From an uncultured Prevotellaceae bacterium (GTDB taxonomy: Bacteria; Bacteroidota; Bacteroidia; Bacteroidales; Bacteroidaceae): a DNA stretch of 52,325 bases. The stretch is from the NCBI GenBank assembly GCA_900316505.1, contig ONDH01000032.1, forward strand, positions 1 to 52,325, written 5' to 3'. The notes below the pieces were generated by a model. The model saw only the letters and a list, made by a program, of their open reading frames with translations, made no database searches and had not been told where the DNA came from. Shown here piece by piece: positions 46,239 through 52,325 of this stretch (positions within the stretch are counted from its first letter, which is position 1; the number at the start of each line of letters is the position of its first letter). The position numbers and the translations under genes are program-made.

Positions 46239-46286
46239 TTTAAACTCCGTTAAACCTTCGCATGGGGCATTTAAACTCCCTTAAAC
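46239..46286. promoter_or_regulatory. Pair of 17-bp direct repeats upstream of hsp20
   Basis: TTTAAACTCCGTTAAAC (46239-46255) and TTTAAACTCCCTTAAAC (46270-46286) differ at one base and are 31 bp apart. Each has internal TTTAA/TTAAA symmetry. They are candidate sites for a heat-shock or other regulator in the 425-bp divergent gap. The rest of the gap holds AT-rich sequence and a second TACTTTTG (46364-46371). Confidence 0.55.
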
Positions 46287-46456
46287 ATTCCCTCTGCCAA
46301 CGGCTGACTTTTTGTCGGTCATGATTGCAGGTTACCTGAAAACAATGCCTCTTTCATATCTTGTACTTTTGTTACTATTAAGAAAAGAAATTCATATGTT
46401 TTTTCTTTCAGGAGAAACTTCTTTCATTTTTTCTTTCTTCCCCAAGAAACTTTTCA

Positions 46457-46464
46457 TATCTTTG
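46457..46464 (+). promoter_or_regulatory. -7 element of the C26 peptidase gene
   Basis: TATCTTTG, about 65 bp before the start codon. No good -33 element is seen. A strong Shine-Dalgarno sequence, AAGGAGGT (46515-46522), precedes the ATG at 46529. Confidence 0.55.
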
Positions 46465-46528
46465 CGACACGATAGGAATATGTAGCGAGTAAAAGAAAAT
46501 ATCCGATATAACTCAAGGAGGTCATGAA

Positions 46529-47539
46529 ATGAAGATATATACATATATTATTTACGCCGTCGCCCTTATCAGTAGTTTGGCACTTTTCTCGTCGTGCAGC
46601 AATGACGATAATGCTGAACTGCAAGATGACACACCCGTCCGTATCGGAATAGCATGGCGTGGCGACAGTACGGCCATTACCTACACCAGTACGCTGCAGA
46701 GTGTGCGTGAGGCGGGAGCTGTTCCCGTGCCACTGCCTCTGTTGAAGTCACCCTTGATGGAATACGAAGGTGATCAGTTGCTGGAACAGTACACTGACGA
46801 GCATGGCGTTGTGTTACAGGAGTATGCCGACAAGGTGAAGACCGATCCCTTCGCTGGGCAGGACATCACCAGTTTGCTCGCCAGTTTGGACGGACTTATC
46901 TTTACAGGCGGTTCGGACATCAGTCCTACATTCTACAAGACACCGGAGCCTTGGCACGGTATCGAGGCGGAGGGTAACTGCGACGGAAGGCGCGATGTGT
47001 CGGACTATATACTGATGAGATGGTGTTTGGAGCAGGAGCCAACGCTACCGGTATTATGCATCTGCCGGGGTATGCAGATGCTCAGTGTGGTTTCAGGCGC
47101 ACAGATGACACAGGACTTGCGCACCTACTTCGAGGCGCAGGGACTTCCATACGCCGATGAACACCGCATGGAGCCGACGGCTGACCACGGACGCGATTTT
47201 GCTGTCCATGATGTCACCGTCACCAATTCTTCATCGCTGCTGCGACAGATAGTAGGAACTGAGACGGTCAGTCGTGTGCCTTCATGGCACCATCAGGCGG
47301 TATTGAGCGTGGAGGGAACGCCACTCAGGGTGACCGCTGTCTCAAAGACCAGCGGCATTGACATCATCGAGGCGGTGGAACGTACAGACAAACCCTTCTT
47401 TATAGGTCTTCAATACCATCCCGAAGTGGCTGTGTCGAAGCATGCCAACGGGGCTGCTGATGCTTCTCGCTTCATGGATTACGAGAATGCCCTCTGCTAC
47501 TTCCGTGCTCTGATAAAACAAGGCATGCAAAAGCAATAA
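46529..47539 (+). CDS. C26 (gamma-glutamyl hydrolase/PuuD-like) glutamine amidotransferase-fold lipoprotein
   Basis: A 336-residue predicted lipoprotein: the signal sequence ends in the lipobox LFSSC, so it is anchored in the cell envelope. The class I glutamine amidotransferase fold follows, with IFTGGSDISP, the nucleophile Cys179 in CICRGMQ, and a catalytic His in GLQYHPE. This is the peptidase C26 family, whose members hydrolyse gamma-glutamyl bonds. An extracytoplasmic location suggests acting on gamma-glutamyl peptides rather than on gamma-glutamyl-GABA in the cytoplasm; this is inference. The strong Shine-Dalgarno sequence is unusual for this organism. Confidence 0.9.
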   Translation: MKIYTYIIYAVALISSLALFSSCSNDDNAELQDDTPVRIGIAWRGDSTAITYTSTLQSVREAGAVPVPLPLLKSPLMEYEGDQLLEQYTDEHGVVLQEYADKVKTDPFAGQDITSLLASLDGLIFTGGSDISPTFYKTPEPWHGIEAEGNCDGRRDVSDYILMRWCLEQEPTLPVLCICRGMQMLSVVSGAQMTQDLRTYFEAQGLPYADEHRMEPTADHGRDFAVHDVTVTNSSSLLRQIVGTETVSRVPSWHHQAVLSVEGTPLRVTAVSKTSGIDIIEAVERTDKPFFIGLQYHPEVAVSKHANGAADASRFMDYENALCYFRALIKQGMQKQ

Positions 47540-47648
47540 AGGCAGTTGGTGTATTTTGTAATCAATGCTTTTATATAAATAGTTGATTATTATATATTTA
47601 ATTGTAAATAACTTTTTCGGAAACCTTAACAGGATTTAACCGAAAAGT

Positions 47649-47680
47649 TTTGTCAGCGGAGGAAAAAGTATATACCTTTG
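47649..47680 (+). promoter_or_regulatory. Promoter of the deiminase gene
   Basis: TTTG (47649-47652) and TACCTTTG (47673-47680), 20 bp apart. An in-frame TTG at 47650 lies in the -33 element, which rules it out as a start. Confidence 0.75.
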
Positions 47681-47721
47681 CAGTAAAACGTAAACAATTG
47701 AATATTAATAATTTAATTATT

Positions 47722-48591
47722 ATGATTACAAATTATGATACTAATATTGTATATTTTGCAGAAGGATTGAAACATGTAAAATATGTAGATATGACGAGCA
47801 GAGTTGTGGAACATCTTCATCACAATAGAATGGCATGGGGATTCTTACCACAAAGCGCTTCGCCCCTTCATATCTGGGTACGGGATTATATGCCTGTGCA
47901 AGTCAGCAAAGACAAATTTGTGCTCTTTCGATATGATCCCGACTATCTGAAAGACTATCCCGAGTATAAACCAAACACTTCTGCCATTCTTTCTGAACTT
48001 GGCATACAGGTGATGCACTCTGACATTATACTTGATGGCGGCAACATCATCAGTTGTGGCGATAAGGTCATCATGACAGACAAAATCATCAAGGAAAACC
48101 CGCATTACGACAGAAACACACTGATCGACACCATCAGTTCGCTATTGGAAGCAGAAATTGTGCTGATTCCTCAAGACTCGTATGAGGAGTACGGTCATTC
48201 TGATGGAATGGTAAGATATATGGGTAATGGTCATGTGTTGCTCAACAACTATTGTGACGTTGACAAAGCGTTGCGCAAGAGATTGTTGTCTGCTTTGCTG
48301 CCTCATTTCGACATCACAGAACTCCACTATGGCACCTATACCGATAGGAGTTGGGCTTATCTCAATTTTCTACATGTAGGTCAGCATATCTTTATTCCCA
48401 TGACAGATGATAAATTGGGAACAAAAGCCTTTCAACAAATAGCCGATGCTTTTCCTGAATGTGAATGCCACCGTATATGGGGGTGTGAAAGCCTCGTCGA
48501 TGATGGTGGTGCGCTGAACTGCTCCACATGGAATATTCTCGTGGATTTGCCTAAAGAAGAGGAAAGTAAAGAACTACCAGAAACAATTTAA
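47722..48591 (+). CDS. Agmatine deiminase/peptidylarginine deiminase family protein
   Basis: A 289-residue member of the guanidino-group hydrolase family with the pentein fold. Catalytic signatures are WVRDYMP, LDGGNI, the EYGHSDGMVRYMG segment with the catalytic His, and the nucleophile Cys267 in GGALNCSTW. There is no signal peptide, so it is cytoplasmic, and at 289 residues it is shorter than typical agmatine deiminases (about 340-370). No N-carbamoylputrescine amidase lies next to it, so the agmatine-to-putrescine pathway is not demonstrated here. The start at 47722 is chosen because upstream codons overlap the promoter. Confidence 0.83.
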   Translation: MITNYDTNIVYFAEGLKHVKYVDMTSRVVEHLHHNRMAWGFLPQSASPLHIWVRDYMPVQVSKDKFVLFRYDPDYLKDYPEYKPNTSAILSELGIQVMHSDIILDGGNIISCGDKVIMTDKIIKENPHYDRNTLIDTISSLLEAEIVLIPQDSYEEYGHSDGMVRYMGNGHVLLNNYCDVDKALRKRLLSALLPHFDITELHYGTYTDRSWAYLNFLHVGQHIFIPMTDDKLGTKAFQQIADAFPECECHRIWGCESLVDDGGALNCSTWNILVDLPKEEESKELPETI

Positions 48592-48604
48592 TTCTACTAA
48601 CGGG

Positions 48605-48634
48605 TTGTTTATATTCATTTTTTATATACCTTTG
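48605..48634 (+). promoter_or_regulatory. Promoter of the following unrecognised gene
   Basis: TTG (48605-48607) and TACCTTTG (48627-48634), 19 bp apart. This rules out a TTG start at 48605 for the gene. Confidence 0.7.
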
Positions 48635-48661
48635 TATTTGAAAGATAAACACTATAACGTT

Positions 48662-49339
48662 ATGGATAAGAAAGATATTATTAAAATACTTCAAAATGAG
48701 GCGGCGCATTTTCTCACCGAATCAAAGTTAATGGTGAGCGGATTAGCTATTCTACCTAAGGAGATAGAGGTATATTATTATAAAGAAGGGGATTTTGAAG
48801 ACAGTTCCGTTCATAGAAACATTTTACAACAGAACAATCAGAATCATTTTTATATACATCGATGGGGCATAAAAAAGGAAGACCCATACAAAGGTGGCAA
48901 CTATCCAGGGCTAGATTTTGTGCTCAGTAATGAAAAAGATATTTATTATTCCTATCTTATAAGAAGCGCAGTTGTTGATAACGACACTCCTGTAATAGGA
49001 CCTCACAAAGTGTTGGAAACAATCATTGATAGGACTGGTTTCACAACAAAGGAATTAGAGAGTTCTCCTGTAAAAATACTCCCTAATAGCATTTCTTGCG
49101 ATGTTTTATTTTCCAGCAGAATCAATCTTGGCAAAAATGCCAAAGAGTTTTCTGACTATAAGTTAAGAGCGGTACTATGTGATGAATGGTTTGGAAGGAA
49201 TAAATATCCAGCCAAAGAGAAAATGGTCGTTGATTTTTTAACAGAGAAAGTACGCCTACAAAATATGACTCCCCAGCAAGCTATGGAATATGCAAATAAG
49301 AAATTGGGATATATTCCATCTTCCATCAGAGCATTGTAA
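48662..49339 (+). CDS. Protein of unknown function (225 residues)
   Basis: A cytoplasmic protein without signal peptide or transmembrane segment. The start at 48662 follows a promoter by about 28 bp. The central part (GGNYPGLDFVLSNEKDIYYSYLIRSAVVD, of which only the first half is strongly patterned) and PHKVLETIIDRTG recall the general layout of methyladenine-glycosylase-like folds, but this is a faint resemblance. The C-terminal third ends in a basic helical region. It is more AT-rich than the core genes and stands alone with its own promoter. Confidence 0.7.
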   Translation: MDKKDIIKILQNEAAHFLTESKLMVSGLAILPKEIEVYYYKEGDFEDSSVHRNILQQNNQNHFYIHRWGIKKEDPYKGGNYPGLDFVLSNEKDIYYSYLIRSAVVDNDTPVIGPHKVLETIIDRTGFTTKELESSPVKILPNSISCDVLFSSRINLGKNAKEFSDYKLRAVLCDEWFGRNKYPAKEKMVVDFLTEKVRLQNMTPQQAMEYANKKLGYIPSSIRAL

Positions 49340-49343
49340 TCAC

Positions 49344-49367
49344 AAAACACTTCATCGCAAGTGTTTT
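49344..49367 (+). terminator. Hairpin after the unrecognised gene
   Basis: AAAACACTT (49344-49352) pairs perfectly with AAGTGTTTT (49359-49367). The following CCTTGT is a poor T tract, but the position, five bases past the stop codon, fits a terminator. Confidence 0.6.
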
Positions 49368-49379
49368 CCTTGTATTAGT

Positions 49380-49517
49380 TCATACTATAAATTTTGCCAT
49401 ATAGACGAATAGATTTTCAACCAAGTCTTTGGCAACGTCATTACTATCGTTTTTAGGAACTATGTCCAATTTTACGAATGATAGACCATGCTTTTTGTAA
49501 TTATCCATATCAACCAT
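49380..49517 (-). CDS. Small ORF of 45 residues downstream of the Fic-XRE pair
   Basis: On the minus strand an ATG at 49517 opens a 45-codon frame (beginning MVDMDNYKKHGLSFVKLDI) ending TGA at 49380. It follows the XRE gene by about 70 bp. It has a plausible amphipathic composition and no recognised family. It could be a real small protein of the same cassette or a fragment of a longer gene. Confidence 0.35.
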   Translation of the reverse strand: MVDMDNYKKHGLSFVKLDIVPKNDSNDVAKDLVENLFVYMAKFIV

Positions 49518-49587
49518 TGTGTTTCTCTATTATGATGTCATTCTATTTTTTTTTCTTGGGGCAAGAAAATACTCCCCCAATAGTTAT

Positions 49588-49770
49588 TCACGCCATCTCA
49601 AGTTCTTCTTGGAGTATAGAAATGTTCAGACAATCCTCAATTTTTGACATGGTTTCGAGAGAAAGATTTTCTTGACCTTTCAGAACCTTTGAAACGTATT
49701 GCTGGCTACATCCCATCAGTTCAGCCAACTGTTTCTGAGTTAAGTCAAGTTCATCCATCTTCTCCTGCAT
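49588..49770 (-). CDS. XRE-family helix-turn-helix protein
   Basis: A 60-residue DNA-binding protein from the ATG at 49770 (a TTG at 49800 would add 10 residues and overlap the Fic gene). The helix-turn-helix is LTQKQLAELMGCSQQYVSKVLKGQENLSLETMSKIEDCLNI in two segments, with the recognition helix SQQYVSKVLKG. The start is only 5 bp after the stop of the Fic gene, so the two are translationally coupled. Small XRE proteins of this kind serve as antitoxins or autorepressors in toxin-antitoxin operons. Confidence 0.85.
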   Translation of the reverse strand: MQEKMDELDLTQKQLAELMGCSQQYVSKVLKGQENLSLETMSKIEDCLNISILQEELEMA

Positions 49771-49775
49771 GTTAT

Positions 49776-50771
49776 TTACTGTGTCACAAACACTCTCCAA
49801 CTTCCGTCCTTTTCTCCACGTTCAACATACTTCTTCTGTATCAGCTGGTCAAGGAGTTTCTGAATGGCGGCAATACTGATGCCTGTCACTTCTTTCATAT
49901 CAGCCAATGTAAGCGTTGGCTGTGTTCGCATAGCATTTAGTATTTTAGTATAGTTAGGTGTACGGAAAGCTATCCGTTCACCATCATACCACCACACGTT
50001 TTCATCCTTTTCACTCACAAAGAGTACATCATTATAAACCTCAGTAGCAACTAGTGCATTAAAGTACTTCAAGAACGGTTTGATATCTTTGATGTCAGCA
50101 TGTGCACCATCTGCTGGTACTGGGCCGACCTCAATATCAGTCTGATGCAATGCCTCTAAATACTCACTCTTTTTACGACTGCGCACTACAATCATCGGAT
50201 AATCGTGACGAGTTAGAATAAAGTTTACCATCAAACGGGCTATACGTCCATTTCCATCCTCAAACGGGTGAATGCGGATGTATCTGTAGTGGAATAATGC
50301 CGCTAACTCCACTGGAGATAGTTTTCCTTCCTGCTCTGCCTTGTTATACCAATCCACCAAATCTGTCATCAAACTGGGAGTCTCTTCTGGTGAGGCGTAT
50401 TCGAATCGGTCGCCATAGCGAGTGATGACGCTGTTAGTATAATCTTCACGTAGCAAGGTTTTATGTAACGTCCGGATAAAGTTCTGTGTTAACGGAACCT
50501 CCTTCACTGATGCCTCCTCAGACATCATACGGAGCCCCACGTTACTCGCAGTCATCTCTTGAACATCACGTACATCAGCCTCCCCAATGACTTTACCAAA
50601 TAACAATAAGATTTCCGTCTGACCATAAGTCAGCGTATTACCTTCAATATGATTGCTATTGTAATTGAAGTCCACAGTGAAACGACGGCTAAGTCTATCC
50701 CTGTCTTTATCAGACAATGGTTGTAAATTTTGCCATGCTGTCAATGCCTTCTTAATATTAAGATATTTCAT
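49776..50771 (-). CDS. Fic family protein, class II, paired with XRE
   Basis: A 331-residue protein of the Fic/DOC superfamily. The catalytic motif HPFEDGNGRIAR starts at His168 and the inhibitory motif SNHIEG (Ser39, Glu43, Gly44) precedes the Fic core, defining class II. A C-terminal winged-helix-like region (LADMKEVTGISIAAIQKLLDQL) suggests DNA or promoter binding. It shares only the general Fic architecture with the protein at 6408-7535. It forms an operon with the XRE gene and possibly the small ORF. Confidence 0.92.
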   Translation of the reverse strand: MKYLNIKKALTAWQNLQPLSDKDRDRLSRRFTVDFNYNSNHIEGNTLTYGQTEILLLFGKVIGEADVRDVQEMTASNVGLRMMSEEASVKEVPLTQNFIRTLHKTLLREDYTNSVITRYGDRFEYASPEETPSLMTDLVDWYNKAEQEGKLSPVELAALFHYRYIRIHPFEDGNGRIARLMVNFILTRHDYPMIVVRSRKKSEYLEALHQTDIEVGPVPADGAHADIKDIKPFLKYFNALVATEVYNDVLFVSEKDENVWWYDGERIAFRTPNYTKILNAMRTQPTLTLADMKEVTGISIAAIQKLLDQLIQKKYVERGEKDGSWRVFVTQ

Positions 50772-50799
50772 ACGGTTACAAAAATATTAATTAACGCCA

Positions 50800-50807
50800 C
50801 AAAGATA
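50800..50807 (-). promoter_or_regulatory. -7 element of the Fic-XRE operon
   Basis: TATCTTTG on the minus strand, about 30 bp before the Fic start codon. No -33 element at the standard distance. Confidence 0.6.
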
Positions 50808-51066
50808 CAAAATGTTTTCTAAATGGTTGTGGCAATACAACCTTTTTAATATAATTCGTTCGTTTTTTTATAGAAACAACCCCAAAACATTATTTAAAAC
50901 GACTCTTTTATTTGAACTTAATGGAGTTTATACATAACGAAAGAATGCAGAATACCCATAACTCGCTTTATTTAATGATTCCTTTCGTCGCCATACCTTT
51001 CCAACTCCCTTTCCATCGCTTCCTCTCTTTCAAATCCATCATTGCCCCTCTTCCACAACCTCTAAG

Positions 51067-51131
51067 TCGACATCGTCGATGTCGGTGAGTCGATGTCGTC
51101 GAGGTCGGCAAACCGATGTCGACGATGTCGA
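51067..51131. repeat. Three 19-bp units with 23-bp period
   Basis: Three related units, TCGACATCGTCGATGTCGG (51067-51085), TCGATGTCGTCGAGGTCGG (51090-51108) and CCGATGTCGACGATGTCGA (51113-51131), are separated by 4 bp, so the period is 23 bp. The first contains the perfect palindrome CGACATCG-T-CGATGTCG. The array sits about 40 bp upstream of the HU-like gene promoter. The rest of the gap (50822-51060) is AT-rich with no gene that I can support. Confidence 0.93.
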
Positions 51132-51169
51132 TTTTGGGGCTATTAGTGTAAGTTTTGGGTGGTATAGTG

Positions 51170-51200
51170 TTGCAGAAGTCAAGTTCTCTTCGTATCTTTG
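51170..51200 (+). promoter_or_regulatory. Promoter of the HU-like gene
   Basis: TTG (51170-51172) and TATCTTTG (51193-51200), 20 bp apart. The 23-bp-period array ends 38 bp upstream of the -33 element. Confidence 0.75.
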
Positions 51201-51260
51201 TATGACGAAACAAAGATGTCTAACATTTCAACATGAAAGTTGAGTAATAAAGAGAGAACA

Positions 51261-51689
51261 ATGGCAATACCTTACAGAAAAAGAAAGAAGAAGATATTAG
51301 GACCGGATCATCAGCTGCATGAGGCCTGGGTTATGGAACAGTTCAGTTATGAGCCTGTCAAGTTTGAGAGTTTCGTGAAGGAGTGCATCATGTCACAGGG
51401 AGTGTCGGGCGCACAGGTGAAGGGCATTGTGGAAGCAATGTCGAATCGTCTGCGGAGTTATCTGATGCTGGGTCACAGTGTGCAGATTGCAGGCATCGGG
51501 ACGCTCAAACCGACGTTCAATGCACATAGTGCAGAGACGTCCGAGGAGTTGAGCGGCAAGAGCGTGTATAAGGTGAAGGTGCAATTCTATCCGCACAAGG
51601 ATTTTCAGGATGTGTTGAGTCAAATGACGTTCGTTGATTTGGACACGCTGAATGAGAATCCTGAAGAAGATGGTAACGATGTGGAATAA
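51261..51689 (+). CDS. HU-like DNA-binding protein, divergent subfamily
   Basis: A 142-residue protein of the HU/IHF superfamily, of the Bacteroidota HU-related type. The start at 51261 (MAIPYRKRKKK) is chosen over an upstream TTG. A basic N-terminus is followed by the HU-like helical part (KFESFVKECIMSQGVSGAQV, then IVEAMSNRL), the LGHSVQIAGIGTLKPTF strand region that contacts DNA, and an acidic tail. Proteins of this type are abundant chromosome organisers or local regulators. The 23-bp-period array just upstream could be its own binding region; this is speculation. Confidence 0.85.
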   Translation: MAIPYRKRKKKILGPDHQLHEAWVMEQFSYEPVKFESFVKECIMSQGVSGAQVKGIVEAMSNRLRSYLMLGHSVQIAGIGTLKPTFNAHSAETSEELSGKSVYKVKVQFYPHKDFQDVLSQMTFVDLDTLNENPEEDGNDVE

Positions 51690-51695
51690 AAAGTG

Positions 51696-51703
51696 TAACT
51701 TTG
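51696..51703 (+). promoter_or_regulatory. -7 element of the small membrane protein gene
   Basis: TAACTTTG, about 28 bp before the start codon at 51731. Confidence 0.5.
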
Positions 51704-51730
51704 TATCCGTAAGTTAATTCTTTTTGTTTT

Positions 51731-52072
51731 ATGACCATCTTTTTCATCATCGTGATATGCGTAGTGGTGGGTCTGTTGGTTGGCTGGATGATTAAAAGCC
51801 AACATGCCCGTGATGAGGAGTTGGCAAACGACGTGTTTGCCAAGAGAGTCAGAGGCAGGGAAGGAGAATGTGATGAGAAGGAAGAAAGTGAGGCTCCTGA
51901 ACCTCAGAAAGGAGTAAGGAGACCTCTGCTTCTCTATGATAGCATTGATGATGTCATTGATGATGAGGAACCAATCGACGATGAGATGGATTATGAGTAT
52001 TTAAGGGCTCTCAAAGAGGAGCGTGATGCCTATGACGATTTCATTGCCTCAATGGATATGGATAACGATTGA
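51731..52072 (+). CDS. Small single-pass membrane protein with acidic C-terminal region
   Basis: A 113-residue protein with an N-terminal transmembrane helix (residues 2-22, FFIIVICVVVGLLVGWMI) and a long acidic cytoplasmic or periplasmic region rich in Asp and Glu. No family is recognised. It lies 41 bp after the HU-like gene with its own -7 element, and a strong terminator follows it. Confidence 0.7.
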   Translation: MTIFFIIVICVVVGLLVGWMIKSQHARDEELANDVFAKRVRGREGECDEKEESEAPEPQKGVRRPLLLYDSIDDVIDDEEPIDDEMDYEYLRALKEERDAYDDFIASMDMDND

Positions 52073-52084
52073 AATATATACTAA

Positions 52085-52127
52085 GTGAAGAAGGGACTCC
52101 CGTGTTGGGAATCCCTTCTTCACTTTC
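52085..52127. terminator. Terminator between convergent genes
   Basis: GTGAAGAAGGGA (52085-52096) pairs perfectly with TCCCTTCTTCAC (52112-52123), with further pairing inside the loop, followed by TTTCT. It ends the small membrane protein gene and lies close to the end of the minus-strand gene. Confidence 0.88.
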
Positions 52128-52166
52128 TAATACTAATTGTGTTGTTAAAGAGGATTGGCTACCTGT

Positions 52167-52325
52167 TTAGCGGCGGTGGCGTCGGAACATTGGGATGCGC
52201 TTTTTGCTGCTGGATGTTTCCTGCATGTCCTGACCGATCTGGTAGTCCACTCCGCGTGGAGCTGACACGATGACGTCCACTGTGCCGTTTGCCTGTTCGA
52301 GTGCCTCGAGGTCACGTGCTGAGAT
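52167..52325 (-). CDS. C-terminal end of an unidentified protein (5' partial)
   Basis: The last 52 codons of a minus-strand gene that continues beyond the window. The visible end reads DLEALEQANGTVDVIVSAPR, then GVDYQIGQDMQE, and finishes with a very basic stretch (KKRIPMFRRHRR). The stop is TAA at 52169-52167. I do not recognise the family from this piece. Confidence 0.7.
   Translation of the reverse strand: MSARDLEALEQANGTVDVIVSAPRGVDYQIGQDMQETSSSKKRIPMFRRHRR

Noticed and set aside
50968..51213. 81-codon minus-strand frame across the 23-bp-period array
   Set aside because: Its sequence is mostly the translation of the repeats (Asp-Ile-Val, His-Arg-Arg patterns), and it overlaps the promoter of the HU-like gene.

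Overview
The window comes from a member of the Bacteroidales, most likely Prevotellaceae (Prevotella/Segatella-like). The evidence is the recurrent Bacteroidota -7 promoter element TAnnTTTG, usually 18-21 bp after a TTG/TTTG -33 element; a hybrid two-component system regulator; a fused 2-oxoacid:ferredoxin oxidoreductase alpha subunit; a three-gene fumarate reductase operon; and a dense set of secreted glycoside hydrolases. Assignment is by reading the sequence only; no database search was possible.

Layout. 1-3.4 kb: end of a fumarate reductase/succinate dehydrogenase operon (cytochrome b, flavoprotein, iron-sulfur protein) closed by a terminator. 3.4-7.6 kb: an accessory insert bounded by a 50-bp perfect repeat of the frdB 3' end. 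It holds a REP-associated-transposase-like (RAYT-like) protein with an extra C-terminal domain, a highly structured RNA (6S-like or attenuator-like), an AT-rich secreted protein, an inverted relic of the bcp gene and a class II Fic protein. 7.7-9.4 kb: intact bcp, then a GH43 enzyme on the minus strand. 9.6-12.7 kb: a PadR - membrane protein - PspC operon with a likely operator.

13.1-34.9 kb: a carbohydrate locus. It has a GH3 enzyme, a GH43 enzyme, a GH5 enzyme, a CE1-CE6 double esterase, a divergent HTCS regulator, a 1,121-residue non-catalytic modular secreted protein, a GH97 enzyme and a GH31 enzyme whose 3' end is damaged. Together they fit debranching and hydrolysis of a decorated plant hemicellulose. 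No SusC/SusD transporter pair lies in the window. Four of the secreted proteins share a short C-terminal motif.

35.0-38.1 kb: an ECF sigma factor, a probable anti-sigma factor and two paralogous secreted proteins in one operon. 38.1-40.6 kb: a GH127 enzyme carrying an in-frame heptanucleotide tandem repeat. 40.8-43.7 kb: korAB. 43.7-46.1 kb: a C_GCAxxG_C_C protein, RmlB and Hsp20, all on the minus strand. 46.5-49.3 kb: a C26 peptidase lipoprotein, an agmatine deiminase family protein and an unrecognised protein. 49.4-50.8 kb: a Fic-XRE gene pair and a small ORF on the minus strand. 51.2-52.3 kb: an HU-like protein, a small membrane protein and the 3' end of an unidentified minus-strand gene.

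The most unusual features are the gene-end duplication scars (frdB, bcp and the large modular protein), the RNA with mutually exclusive hairpins at about 5.0 kb, two intergenic arrays with the same 23-bp period but different sequences (30.1 and 51.1 kb), and a dispersed repeat family built on 7-nt units that in one case has entered a coding sequence.
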